Shown: positions 1 to 13,500 of the stretch, piece after piece
Layout of the letters: every line of letters begins with the position of its first letter
Numbering within the stretch: position 1 is the first letter of the stretch
From: Amaranthus tricolor
Taxonomy: Eukaryota > Streptophyta > Magnoliopsida > Caryophyllales > Amaranthaceae
Direction of reading: 5' to 3'
NCBI RefSeq assembly: GCF_026212465.1
Contig: NC_080057.1
Span: 22,117,647-22,181,646 of the forward strand
DNA length: 64,000 bases
Program-made: the position numbers and the translations under genes
The notes under the pieces: model-generated
What the model saw: the letters and a program-made list of their open reading frames with translations, nothing else
Database searches by the model: none
Told to the model about the DNA's origin: nothing

Positions 1-584
1 TGGCATTTCGAATATCCGAAAAGTCAGGAACCCATTTTTAACGGCCCGTGTCCCGACCCAATTTATCCGAGTACCCGGATATCGAGTATCCAGAAAATTC
101 AAGTCAGGACACTGGGTTCCCGATTTTAATTGTGTCGATTTTTTTATTTTGTGGCATAATTTTAATATGTCATGCAGTTAACACAATAAACATTTGCTGC
201 AAAAAAAATTTAAATATAGCCAAAATCAGCATTTTGTAGCAGAATTTGCGAAGCTAGACTTGAAAATTAGATGAAGAAGAAGTACGAAATGAAGAGGGAC
301 TGAGGGAGTGACGCACTGACGCTCTAAGCAGTGACTAAGGACTAAGGTAAGGTTTCGTTATTAATTTTTTAACTTTTAATTGGCGCCTACTAATACAGCA
401 ACATTAATATTTTAAAAATTAAATTTTCCTCTAATATAACAGGTTGGCAGGTACCCGACTCATTGTATTTTGTGGCCCACGATCCAACCGGGTTAAGGGG
501 GAACCCGTATCGTATTATTTTATTTATAAATTGACGCGCCATTTAGGACGCGGGTCAGCAGGTCGGGTTTTTTTGAACACCCTA
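1..584. repeat. Truncated dispersed repeat ending in GAACACCCTA
   Basis: This AT-rich stretch has blocks of GGGTACCCG- and CGGGT-like sequence and ends in TTTTGAACACCCTA at 571-584. That end resembles the termini of other elements here, for example near 41,096 (AGGGGTGTTTAAT) and 41,510 (TTGAACACCT). The other terminus would lie outside the window. No coding potential is recognised. A hAT-like non-autonomous element is plausible but not shown. Confidence 0.3.
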
Positions 585-819
585 CTCAATATGATGAAAT
601 ACCTTCGTTTTAGAAATTAAAAACTAGGGAATTCGTGAAGCTATAAATCGAGAAAAGCACTTGATTTGTTTAAAAAGAACCATGCAAACATTCATATAGA
701 GCACTACACTATATTGTATTATCAGTCAAATCATAAATACACATCCTTGGTTTGCAGCCTTCTTTTTTACTATTATTATCTTCATTTTATTTTTCAAAAA
801 AGAAAATCAAGACTATTTT

Positions 820-1215
820 TCACATTCTAAACATTAGTTGATTTGTCATCAATAAAGTGTAATTCAAAAATTGAGCACCCAGCATCGCCTTACTTGAGAA
901 ATTAGGTATTAGTTTATTGGAAACTATAAGGTAAACCATCAAGGATGAAGCATAGAAAAAAATTGTGAATGTTGTGGCAATTGCGATTACAGTCAAACCA
1001 CCTCTTGATGTTATGACTCGTTTTGCAAACATCGCAGTGTGAATTGTTAACTTGAAGAAAATATATTGTATCATAGTAATTTTTGTTGAGCATATATTTA
1101 AATTATAATTTATGATAGGCTTTTTAGAACCTAATACACTTTTAGAAAAGATAACAAAGTCTAATATGTTAGAATAAGAGCTTAAAATGGTTGTTACACC
1201 ATGACTCCAAATCAC
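820..1215 (-). other. Unidentified open frame, diverged repeat copy 1
   Basis: An open frame of 131 residues on the minus strand with two hydrophobic stretches (around residues 75-100 and 105-125) and a central segment reading TSRGGLTVIAIATTF. I do not recognise the family. A diverged, disrupted copy of the same DNA lies at about 14,940-15,220, so this is more likely part of a dispersed repeat or a captured gene fragment than a stand-alone gene. It lies downstream of the last visible exon of the casein kinase gene and, if that gene continues beyond the window, lies inside its intron. Confidence 0.3.
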
Positions 1216-1511
1216 AAGTTATATAACAGAACGGCCTCATTATTATTCAATGGATGAGACAATTCAGTAAAACAACTCAAATCAAACATTCATTTATGAT
1301 CTATGAGATAAAAAGATAAGTTAAATGTGTGGATGAGAATTAAAGTGTGCATCATGGCCAAAAATAGAAATGGGGCAAATTTGATGAGACGGACTAAAAA
1401 GAAAAGTGGAGCAAATTTCGTGAGATAGAGGGAGTAGTAAATTGTCAAAAGTTTAAGATTTTAATACAGAGAATATGTAATATGATTTGAAACACTCCAA
1501 AATAAACTCAC

Positions 1512-4068
1512 CTATAAGGAATATGTTGATGGGTTGAACTGTCCCTATACTTCTTCGCTAGACCAAAATCAATCATGTAGACCTAAAAAGTTAACACACA
1601 TAAAATGCATCAAAAATGAAAGAATCATAATCCGGAAACAATTTCCAAACTAAAATGCTTTTGACTCTCTAGATCATGCAATCACACCTGATTTGCGCGT
1701 CGACTTAATCCCATGAGGAAGTTATCTGGCTTTATATCTCGATGCAAGAAGGATTTACAATGAACAAATTCAACTCGATTGATCTGAGAATGTAAAATCA
1801 ATAAAATTTCAATGATTCTAGCAAACAATGATTAAATGAAGACAGTTAAGGCAAAAATATTAAGGGAATACTACCATTTGATCAGCAAGCATAAGAACAG
1901 TTTTTAGTGAAAACTTTCTACTGCAGAAGTTGAATAAATCTTCTAGGCTGGGTCCTAATAAATCTATGACGAGAACATTGTAGTCCCCTTCGACACCATA
2001 CCATCTCAAATTGGGAATTCCAGCTGCCATCATCAGAAAAATCAGAGTTAGAACAATATTAGAATTCAAGAACAAAATAAAAAATATTTGATCTAAAATA
2101 ATTGTAAGTTCATTACTTCCTCCTTGTAGAATTTTATATAACTTGGACTCATATAGCAGTTGTGGATGCTTTGTTTTCACATTTTCCTGAGATATTGAAA
2201 CAATCAAAGATTCAATGAAAAATACACAATTCAGAAAGTTGTTTCAATAATGGGGCATAACATGATCTTTAGGACAGAATAACATACCATTACCCCAATG
2301 CCAAATACCCCCGCCTAGATTATATACAACCTTACTCTTGTAATAACAACGAGGTGGTTTAAAACAAATCGAACATGAAATCACATCATCACCATGTTAA
2401 AGTCATAGTGCAAAAACAAGGTCACAGCACAGAGCATCGCATAGATAGCGTTGTAAATAAAGATGTAATAAAATCACATTATGGGTTGTTTCAAGGAATA
2501 TCTCATGCTTTGATCCAAAATTTGGTCTTATGATAACTGCATCATCCCCATTACCGTCACCATGTCATTACCATAAAAGTATTGTACGTGCTTTTTTGAA
2601 AAGATTAGGTTAAGAATTGTTGGAAGAATTGCGATTGCGCCACATTTTTTCACTGTAGCTCAAGGATAAGATCCTAAAATGTAACACATTGATGTGTGGA
2701 CTGAATGAATCAAGTTGGTTACTACATAATGTTTAATTTATGATTATAAGAAGCCCTCTTAATGTTCACACCCTTCATTCCAAATTAGCCTTGATACAAA
2801 TTGATCAGCACTTATAAATCCTATTCTATGTTAGAGGATCAGCACTTATAAATGATTAAATTATGATTTGATGGACTACAAAATGATTAAATTATGATTT
2901 GAAGGACAACAGTTTCATGAATTATTAATGTATTTAGAGGATCAGCACTTATAATTCCCATTCTATGTTACCGTAAAAACGCATGTTATCTATTGAAGGT
3001 CTATTCATGATTCTTCGCATCATAAAGCTCAAAAATCTCTTTATTTTTGGTTAGTACCTAAAGTTTTCTTCCTAGTTAAAAAAGCCTCTTCTTTATCCTA
3101 CAAGTACAATTAATCACAAACCACAAATAATGTCGCTGACAACAATGTATATCCAAGGACAAATAGCTGAGAAGGCATATAGAAACCGCAATGCAACTGA
3201 CATCTTACTAAACCCCAGATTGAACATAAGGAAAAGATCTAAAGTGAAGCTCAATGAATATAGTGTTAATTGTCAGCACCCACTAAAATGACTCCCAAAA
3301 CAATTTACAAAGCCTACAGCCACAAAAACAAGACTACTACCAAAACTCGACCAACACATGCCCAATTGACAACATCAAAACCAGATCTCAAAGCAACAAT
3401 TAGAATTTAGAACTACCTAAAGCAATAACCCAATCAAAAACGCAAAAGCTTAAGTTAACATAGCAAAAGCAATTGTTGATATTAGTATAAAATCATCACC
3501 ACACCCACTACTCAGTATTCCGCTCATAAAAGATTCATCAACAAAAAATTCCACCATATCATACCATAAACACATATATATCTTACATGAAAGACTCATA
3601 TCGATGATATTAATCCAGCATTGTAGGAGTATCTAGTATCATAAACTCTGACCAGCCCATTGGACACCTCTAAACCTCATTCACCACTTTAAAATATAAA
3701 GCTAACAACTTTACCAATCAAGCATGCTCCAATCATAAATGAATCAGTCCAAAGATGTGAAATATTAAATTTTTAGATTATTAAACAGCACCCAGTACCA
3801 AAATTAAAATTCAAATTAAAATAGTGAAGCAAAATACTCACAAGCTTAATTGCCACCTCCTCATTAGTCTGTATATTAACACCTGTCCAACAATAAAATT
3901 AATCGGATTTAGCAAAACAATATATCTGAAAAACCCAATAAAAATTAAGAAACTTAATAATAAAAAATAAATAAAATTAAAGAACAAACCAAGTAAGATC
4001 TCTCCAAATGAGCCACTTCCGATCTTCCTACCAAGCCTAAATTTGTTGCCAACTCTAGGTACTTCCAT
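1512..4068 (-). CDS. Casein kinase 1-like protein kinase, 5' half (exons 1-6)
   Basis: Serine/threonine kinase of the plant casein kinase 1-like (CKL) family. Exons on the minus strand, chained by phase: 4068-3990, 3882-3842, 2186-2117, 2023-1875, 1783-1688, 1582-1512. They encode 169 residues: start [17 protein letters not shown], glycine loop [13 protein letters not shown] lysine strand, [10 protein letters not shown], catalytic HRDIKPDN (Asp at residue 129) and [10 protein letters not shown] (Asp 150), ending at HQHIPYR. All junctions have GT/AG signals. The next conserved block (normally ENKNLTGTARYAS) is absent from 1-1511 on either strand. The kinase is therefore either interrupted by a large intron running past the window edge or truncated. 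The GEILL segment replaces the usual GEIYL. The 5' leader probably lies between 4069 and about 4560. Family call is firm; whether the gene is functional is unknown. Confidence 0.85.
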
Positions 4069-4955
4069 GTAAATGGAATCAATTTATCAATAAACTTAAA
4101 TTCAAAAATCAATCAAGAAAATACTAGCCCTAGTTAGGTTTTTGATTTTTGTTGAATAAATTGTAATCAAACTGGAAAAAGGAAACAATGAAGAGAGAAT
4201 TTAAAGGTATTCCCCATGGAAAAATAAGAAATCACTCAAATCAATAAAATGATATGACAAATGATTTAAAGATGGGAAAAAATGAATGTCTAAAACCAAT
4301 TTTTTTTTCTAAAATTTTTGATTGATTAAATTATTATTTTCTGAAATTTGTGAAAAATTTATTTATGCGATGAACTTTCGGAGATGGAGATTGAATAAAT
4401 TTATCAAAAGGGAAAAATTTTGAGTTGAAAGAAAAAAAAATGGGGAAAGACCAAACAGGGGAGAGAGAGGAGTGTTGAGATCGATCCAACGGAGCCTTGC
4501 TACTATTGCGTTCATTAACAGCTTTTGCTTCTTCTAATCTCACGCTTAATTCATTCAAATTTAATATCTACTTATATTATTTATAATGTATATGTATATT
4601 TAATGTATCATTAATATCTACTTACTTACCGTATGCTTATAGTGTTCTTAAATGTCTGCTTACAATATCTTTAATATTCACCGAGTAAGCACACAATACT
4701 TACAATACTTTAAATGACTACTTACACTAACCTTAATACGTATGAGTAACTTATTCTATATTTTCTTTTATGGGTTAATTCAATTAAAAATGATCACTAA
4801 AAAAATGATCTTTCACAAAAAATTTTGTTTTTTTTTCTATTGGAGTGTGGGTGTGAGTCCAGTGTCTTTAGACCAAATTCGATTTAGAATCTAAATTAAT
4901 GATTGATATGAATGTTTTTTATAAATTATGTGTTTATTACAAAGTAGCTGCTTAT

Positions 4956-5334
4956 GGTGTTTTTGGCAATTGGCTTATTTGACTAATTGAAAATGTTGGT
5001 CGTTGTTGTTGGCTTTTAAATTAACTAAGAAAGTCAGCTATTTATGGAAATATTTGGTTACTTATATATTAACTATTAGTTGTTTATTTGAGAAAAAGTA
5101 GACCAATAAGTCAAAAGATAACAAAAAAAGTTAACTGGGATAACCTTTTTATATTGACTTAAAAATCAGCTTTTTAGCTGACTCCAAAGCCTATGTAACC
5201 AATAAGCCAATAAGCCAATAAGCTACTTTAGTTGTTTATATTAGCTACTTTTTTTAGTTGTTTGACCTGCCAATAAGCCAAAAGCCAAAAAACTAACCAA
5301 TGAGCCTATGTAAAAGCTAAGTACCAAACACCCC
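4956..5334. mobile_element. MITE-like inverted-repeat element
   Basis: The left end GGTGTTTTTGGCAATTGGCT and the reverse complement of the right end (GGGGTGTTTGGTACTTAGCT) match imperfectly. The interior is a run of GGCTTATT/AGCCAATAAGCC permutations. A similar end pair occurs at 59,220-59,473. Non-coding; probably a non-autonomous DNA transposon, superfamily not assigned. Confidence 0.5.
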
Positions 5335-5339
5335 TATGT

Positions 5340-6060
5340 CAAGTAGGTATTTAGAGTACGTAATTCATAATACATGAATTAGATGTTGATGGCACCTAAA
5401 GTAGGTGTTAATGTGCCTCGAGTAAATATTTATGATGCTTCAAGTAGGTGTGTATGGTACCTCAAGTAGGTGTTTATGGTAGGTAAAGCGTGAATAAAGT
5501 AGGTATTTATGATAAGCGGGCCATATAATCTAATTGAGATATATATAATAAGAATTATAGGGGCGGATCAAAGACTATAGAGATTTTTTTTACTTCAGAA
5601 AATAAACATCATTTGTTAACTATTAATCGTAAAACGGAGACCAAATTATATTTTATGTATGTAGATTTTAAACCGCTAACCAACCATATCACAGGAAGGT
5701 ACATTACAAACTGAGCAACACTTAACTAATGAACTATTAGTGAATTTGTTAATTTATGCGATCCTTGTTTTCTAAGGGCCATAGATGATCGGACACGAAT
5801 GGGCCTAATTATGGTAATTCCGACTTATATAAAAGAAATACTCTAATAACATGAAATCTTGTTTTATTCTTCTTAAAACATAATTTTTTAATACGTAATT
5901 TTCATAATTTTTTATTTAGTCAAAATAAAGATATTTAATAATATAAAAAAATAGCAAATATTGGATGACCGAGGTAGTTTGAACGTATAACGAAGCACTT
6001 TGAATGAATAAAAAGAAGAAAATACTGTATAAATTTAAATAAATAGTAAAATAGAGATAT
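5340..6060. other. Gene-free upstream region with short AAGTAGGTGTT repeats
   Basis: Between the MITE and the flippase leader, 5340-5510 holds five or so degenerate copies of AAGTAGGTGTTTATGGTACC spaced 20-40 bases apart. A related series (AAGTAGGTG..., CAAGTAGATG) is found at 58,320-58,430. The rest is AT-rich with no recognised gene. TGTATAAATTTAAATAAAT at about 6027 is a possible TATA element for the gene downstream, and CCAATGG lies near 6078. Confidence 0.3.
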
Positions 6061-7204
6061 AAAATAAAATGACCAGACCAATGGTGCTAAATGCTAATTG
6101 GTTTGAACGAAGTTCTCAGGAGGACCACATAGATAGAGAGACCTGGTTATTTCTGTTTTCTCTCTCCTCCCCTGTCTTTCATTTCTCTCTGCATTTCCTC
6201 TCCTTTCTCTCTTTACATTTTCGTACATTCATTATGATCATTTTGATAAGGATCTCCACTTACAAATTGATATGATTCGAAATCGAAATGAATGTAGAAG
6301 AAGCATTTGTGTGAACAACCATCAAAATTGAAATATTGGTTCATATAGTCGATTTCGATCCTTTGTGAATTGTGATAGGTTCTAGTATTATTGTTGTTGT
6401 TGATAGAGGCGGTAACTTTTCGTTAGGATCTCTTTTGTTTTTAAAATTTGAATTTTGGTCTTTGTTTCGAATTTCTTTGGCAAGGATTTCAAGAATTCAA
6501 GCATTGTAATTATTGCAGGTAATTCTTCTTTTATTTTTAATTATGCTTTTAAATTTTAATGTTCATTAGATAGTTTTTTCCTTTTTTATTTGTTGATGAA
6601 AATTTTAAATCTTGGGTAATTTTCTTTAAAATTTTTCGGGTTTAGCTGAGTTGATTATTTTTGCGTTCTTTGAAAATTTTAATTATTTTTTGGACATTTC
6701 TTGGCATGGTATATTGGATATTCATTAATGCATGATCAGAAATCAGTTGATATCGTTCTTCATTCTTGGATCATCTTATTAACATTTTGATGTATTTTTT
6801 TTGTGTTTCCTTCGATTTGCTTTTATTTTTTTCTATTAAATATTTTTTGTTTATGGTTGTAAAAGTTATGTTCTGGTATATGTAGGTTTTCTTTTTGTTT
6901 GGTGACTTTGTTAATTATGAAATTTAATTCAAATGGGAGTTTAAGAGCTAGTTATATTGTGTTTTTGGGTACATTTATCATATTGAATTGTAACATATTT
7001 TAGAATTGGTTCAGATTAGCAAAATTCTTTTTAGGTTCGGTTTATGGCTCATTGAAGCTGCATATGATTTGCTAGCAAAGGTCGATTGGAAACATGTTTG
7101 TTAGTGCAATCACTAACAATGTTAATGTTGCGTACATCCGATCCTTTAACCTCATCCTAGGCGGGAGCCACTTGATGGCGTTTTGGTACTGTAATGTTGT
7201 TATT

Positions 7205-7415
7205 GTAGGTTTGTGGTCTTGGAATTATAGCTGTAACATTATTTTTTTGAATCTTTGGCTTGTTATATATATACGAATTGGAACTGGTTCATATTAGCAA
7301 AAATCTTTTTGGGTTCAGTGGTTCTATGGTCTTGGAATTTTAACTGGATCATCATTTTTTTGAATATTTGGATTGTTATATATGTAGGAATCGGAATTGG
7401 TTCATATTAGCAAAT
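7205..7415. repeat. Imperfect tandem duplication in the flippase 5' leader
   Basis: Two copies of a unit of about 113 bases, each containing TGGTCTTGGAATT (near 7214 and 7327) and ending in GGTTCATATTAGCAAA. A third partial copy with GAATTGGTTCAGATTAGCAA lies near 7003. This is upstream of the start codon and most likely inside a 5' UTR intron, whose possible donor is CAG|GTAATTC near 6519. Confidence 0.6.
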
Positions 7416-7533
7416 ATGCTGTTTGAGCACAGGGGAATTCTAGCTGGAATTAAAAGGGTTAGATCCCTGGATTGTAAATTGCTTTGAGTAAGGTGCCTCA
7501 GCTGAAACTTGTTTGAATAAGAAAGATTAAGAT

Positions 7534-10500
7534 ATGGCAAAGGGTAAGATTAGGGGGAAGATTCGTAGGAGTCATCTCTACACATTTGCTTGTGGCAGGC
7601 CTCATCCAGGTAAGAATCAGGATCTGAGCTCATTGCCTGATGGACCTGGCTTTTCGCGAATCATATACTGCAACCGATCTGATCTTCACCGTAGAAAGCC
7701 TCTTAGATATCGAGCTAATAACATATCGACTACCAAGTACAACATCATCACTTTTCTTCCAAAGGGTCTATTTGAGCAATTTCGTCGTGCTGCCAATATG
7801 TACTTTCTCTTGGCTGCTTGTCTATCTTTCACCTCAGTTTCACCCTTTGGTTATGTTAGTATGATTGCTCCTTTGTCCATTGTGGTTGGGCTTACTATGG
7901 CTAAGGAAGGTATTGAGGATTGGCGTAGGTTTATTCAAGATATGAAGGTTAACAGTCGAAAAGTTAGTGTTCACAAAGGTGATGGCATTTTTAAGGATAC
8001 ACAATGGCAGAAGGTTTGTGTAGGAGATGTGGTGAAAGTGAAGAAGGATGAATTTTTCCCGGCAGATTTATTGCTTCTGTCTTCGAGTTATGAGGACGGT
8101 ATTTGTTATGTTGAGACTATGAATTTAGATGGTGAGACTAACTTGAAAGTAAAGAGAGCTATAGAAGTAACCTTACCACTTGATGATGACACCTCATTCA
8201 AGGAGTTCAAGGGAACAATCAAATGTGAGGACCCAAACCCAAATCTTTACACCTTTGTGGGTAATCTGGAGTATGAGCGTGAGATTTTCCCTATTGAGCC
8301 AAATCAGATTCTTCTAAGGGACTCAAAGCTAAGAAACACTGCTTATGTGTATGGAGTTGTTATTTTTACGGGACATGATAGCAAAGTGATGCAAAATGCG
8401 ACAGAATCCCCTTCAAAAAGAAGTGGGATTGAAAAGAAAATGGACCATATCATTTACATTCTTTTCTCGGTGCTTGTGTTGATCTCCTTGGCTAGCTCTG
8501 TTGGATTTTCTGTGAGGACCAAGTATGAAATGCCAGAATGGTGGTATTTGAGAGCACCCGATTCTCAGGGCTTGTATAATCCTAATAAACCGGCATTATC
8601 TGGTCTTTTCCATCTTATCACTGCACTCATTCTTTATGGGTACCTAATTCCAATCTCACTGTATGTTTCCATAGAGTTTGTAAAGTTTCTGCAAGCCATC
8701 TTTATTGACCAGGATATACACATGTATGATGAAGAGTCAGGTACACCAGCACAAGCTAGGACATCAAATTTAAACGAGGAATTGGGCCAAGTCGATACAA
8801 TTCTGTCTGATAAAACTGGTACTTTGACATGCAATCAAATGGACTTTCTCAAGTGTTCTATTGCTGGCGTTGCATATGGGACTCGTTCAAGTGAAGTTGA
8901 ACTCGCTGCAGCTAAACAGTTGGCTCAGGATCTAGATAATCAGACTCTGGAAAATACTATATTCAGAAGATCAGAAATTGAGTTGGAAACTGTAATAACT
9001 ACAGGAGATGAGAGAGACCTTAAGCCTGTGATCAAAGGATTCAGCTTTGAAGATGATAAGCTTCTTGGTGGAAAATGGGTAAATGAGCCTAATAGGGAGA
9101 TGTTGTTGTTGTATTTCCGCATTTTGGCAGTCTGTCATACTGCTATCCCAGAACTGAATGAAGAGACTGGCAATTACACTTATGAAGCAGAATCTCCAGA
9201 TGAAGCTGCCTTTCTTGCTGCTGCCAGAGAATTCGGTTTTGAATTTGTCAAAAGAACCCAATCAACTGTTGTTGTTCGGGAGAGATACCCTAACTATGGG
9301 CAACCTGTTGAAAGGTCAGCTAGGGTCAACAAGCTCCTACTAAAAGATTTACTACACATCTTGCCCTGTTTTGATTCTTTTGAACTGTTTTAAAAATATA
9401 TTTTTTCCGTGTGAACTTTTTCAGGGAGTATAAAATTCTTTCACTATTGGATTTCACAAGTAAGAGAAAGCGGATGTCTGTAATTGTGCGTGATGAAGAT
9501 GACCAGATTCTTCTCTTCTGCAAAGGAGCAGACAGGTTTTTATCTTTGGTTTCACCATTGCTTCTTTACATTTCCAAAAATCAGTTTATGTAATCTGGGA
9601 CATGCAAGCACTCATAACATTGTGCTGAAAGTAATCAGATTGGTTTGTTCTTTTCTGAAATGGGTCTGGTTTGTGGTTTCTTTTTCCTTCACATCCTGTA
9701 GCTTTATAACTTGATCTTAAATCTTTAACAACTAACAAGTGCTTACTTCAATTAACCATGAATTTGATGGATTTACAGTATAATTTTTGATCGGCTTTCA
9801 AAGAATGGAAAAACATATCTGGAAGACACTACAAGGCATCTGAATGATTATGGAGATAATGGGTTGCGTACATTAGCCCTTGCTTATAAAAAACTTGACG
9901 AGTCTGAATTTTCTGCTTGGAACAATGAGTTCATGAAAGCAAAGAGCTCCATTGGGGGTGATAGGGAAGCTAATCTGGAACGGATTTCAGACATTATGGA
10001 GAAAGATTTAATTCTTATTGGCGCCACTGCTGTTGAAGACAAGCTGCAGAATGGGGTATGTCTCTTTGTTGTCTCGGAAGTACGAGTTACTGTGATCCAC
10101 CTAAGTTTACATCTCTCTTATTATAGGTGCCTGAATGCATTGATAAACTTGCCCAAGCTGGTCTCAAGCTCTGGGTTCTCACCGGTGATAAAATGGAAAC
10201 TGCTATTAATATTGGGTTAGAATGCTCCTCCTTCCTTCTTAATTAGAAGAGGTAGCTAAAATTCATTTAGTCCTCTATTCATTGAGGGAGCTGGAATTTG
10301 CAGTGCAATATGAACATGATTGGATACTAGTTTTTCGTTTATGACTGAGGCCTGAGCAGAATCCAGCACACTAAATTTTTTTTCTTCTTCTACAGCTTTT
10401 CATGCAGTCTTCTACGTCAGGGCATGAAACAAATATGTATATCAACCATGAACTTTGAAGGGACCTCCAATGACTCTAGAGAGGTACCTATTATCTTCTG

Positions 10501-13500
10501 AAATATTCAGGAAACTTCATTTTAGAAAGTAAATTATGTCATACTAGAAAGTTTTGTTGGTGACTAACCAGGCTATCAAAGAGAATGTTTCACTACAAAT
10601 CACCAACGCGTCTCAGATGATTAAGCTTGAAAAAGATCCACATGCTGCGTTTGCCTTGATTATTGATGGGAAAGGCTTGACCTATGCTCTAGAAGATGAT
10701 ATGAAGTACGACTTCTTGAGTCTAGCTGTTGAGTGTGCATCTGTTATATGCTGTCGTGTTTCTCCCAAGCAAAAGGCATTGGTATGCTGTCTCACTTTAT
10801 TTGTCTTGAACACTATGCTATGTTACTGGCCTGCTGCTTGATTTTTCTTCCCTCTTAATGAGTATTCATTTGTGCTTTCACTCCCCCCCTTGGCCCCTCC
10901 CATTTATTTAATAAAAGGAATAAGAAAATATCTTATGTTTCTTTTTTCTGTATGTAGGTGACTAGGTTGGTCAAAGAAGGGACGAGGAAAACCACATTGG
11001 CCATTGGTGATGGTGCGAATGATGTTGGAATGATTCAAGAAGCTGATATAGGTATTGGAATTAGTGGGGCTGAAGGTATGCAGGTAGGTGGTGTCCATAA
11101 CAGTTTTCCCCCTCTATCCTGTTACTTTCTTACATCTGCATAGTACCAATTGTGACGGTTGATAGTCATCGCCTTTGCTGCTCTTCTCTTTTCTTTCTTG
11201 ATGTGCAAATTTTATTTAACCGCAAGCGTACGGTGTATGTGTTGTCTCAGGTCGAACACAAGGAAGCAAGTACAAGGAACTTGCTAATTTCTACTAATTA
11301 TATTGCTCAAAGAGAAAAATGTTTGATTGATTTTTGTCTAACAAACTAAAAATGCAATATGAAATGGGCTAAAACTATATGATGAAGAGATCTAAGGTGT
11401 CGGGAATCCCCTAAATTTTTGTATGATCAATTTCTTGTTAGTGTCTATGAAATGTCGGATTAATTACGTGATTAAATATGATCTTGTTAATCTCAAACTC
11501 TCGCTCTGTTGATTAACTATTAAATTTAGACCCTATTAATTCGATTCTCACATGCTAGTTTAATTGAATGAATTAATAAGAATTTAACTAAAATTTACCC
11601 TAAAGCAAAGTTGATCCAAATCTTACACGCTAGTTCTTAATTAATTGCCCCTTATCAACCACTAAATAAACCCTAAGAAGTTAATTAAGAATAAAGATAA
11701 AAGAAAATAATGCAAAATTAAAGTATTGAAAAATGGGCTACACGGATTCCAGAAGAAAACGCCTAGTCAGCGGCCTCTTCACGACCACGCAGCCGCGTCG
11801 GCTTTTTTGGCTGACAATTTCAGCAAACTTCTTCATTTCTTGTTCGGTTATCGAAATTGGGCATATAATATACCGTTGGAAAGCTCTTGAAGTCTAGTTT
11901 TCAATGCCACAAACCTTGCATTAATGCGATCTTCCTATCAAAAGTCATGACCAAAAGAGTAGACATGTATCAAATTTCACCTCAAAACTTTTGCCTTATA
12001 AACACACTTTTACTCTTTTGCTCATTTTCTTTGTAGAACATCTTCACCTAAACTAAAATCCCCTTAGGAAACTCCGTCATTATTAAAACCCATAAGAATT
12101 ATGCTTAAAACAATCAAAACCACTCAAAATCAACATGAATAACCAAAAAGAGTAAAGTAGCATAAATCTTCAAAATAAGCACGGAATTACTAACAACGAC
12201 CATCATTAAGGAGTATAAAATGATATAAATAAGTGTAAATCATTGCACTTATCACATGTACACTACTAAGTGATGAGGTGGATTGTTTTGCTATAAAAGT
12301 TTTTTTAAAAAAATTAATGAGGTTAATTGTTGAGATTTCATCAAATATCTTTTGAGCTACCTCTAGCGAGCTAAGATTCTTAATCGAGTTCATTAAGTAC
12401 ATTCAGTTGTAATATATGATCTTGAGCTATGTAGATATTATTTTGTGATCCTTATATACATTCAAACAGCTATCTAGAAGGCACATTTTAATTAGTTGTT
12501 TACCCCTCCGGTTATTTGAATTTGCACCATAAGACTCATAAAACCCACGTACTTGAATCACATGGTGCAAACTTGGAAAGAGGAAATACTTTACTATGGT
12601 TCTGCGGCTCTGCCATGTTGCATCACAGTGTCTTGCTACTAATTACTGAAATAGTCTTTTGTAGTTCATCACTTATTGAGGTTTCTTCACCTACATATGT
12701 ACTTTCACGTTGGAGAGCATGATTCAGGCTTACCACAGTTTTCAGCTTTTTGTAGGCTGTGATGGCGAGTGATTTTTCCATTGCACAGTTTCGGTTTCTG
12801 GAAAGATTGTTGCTAGTACACGGACATTGGTGTTACAAGAGAATCGCTCAGATGGTAAGGAATTCAAACTCAAACATTGTCTATGCTTGAAACACCTGCA
12901 CACATTAATGATATCTTATTTAATTATGAACAATAATTGCTTAATTTTGTCTTTGGGTACAGATTTGCTACTTCTTCTACAAGAATATCGCTTTTGGTCT
13001 CACACTCTTTTACTTTGAGGCCTTTGCTGGCTTTTCTGGGCAAACTATCTATGATGATTGGTATTCTCTTTCCTTCAATGTAATACTCACCTCATTGCCC
13101 GTCCTTTCTCTTGGAGTTTTTGAGCAGGATGTATCTTCAGACGTTTGTTTGGAGGCAAGTTCTCCTTTAAATGCAAAACCATGCCATATTTGTTTAGAAA
13201 GTTGATAATTGATATCGTAATCCCAAGTTTTAACCATTTTCTTGATGTTTATTCTTCATCCTGTGGTTTGATTCAGGATCCAAGGTAATTCAGAAGCACC
13301 TTCTCATAATAGTCTGAAGTGTCTTGTGTTTTTCGGACTTTGTCTACGGGGTATATATACACTATACAGTTTGGACTATTGTGAGAAGGTACCTCCAAAA
13401 CTAGTGATTAATTTAAATAAACAAAAATGGGTTTAATATAAAATGGGTGAAACGAAACTTGGGATTTATACTATTACTTGTCAGAATCTTCAACATTTAT

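Noticed and set aside
4334..4558. 74-residue minus-strand frame upstream of the casein kinase start
   Set aside because: No family features; position fits the kinase 5' leader rather than a separate gene.
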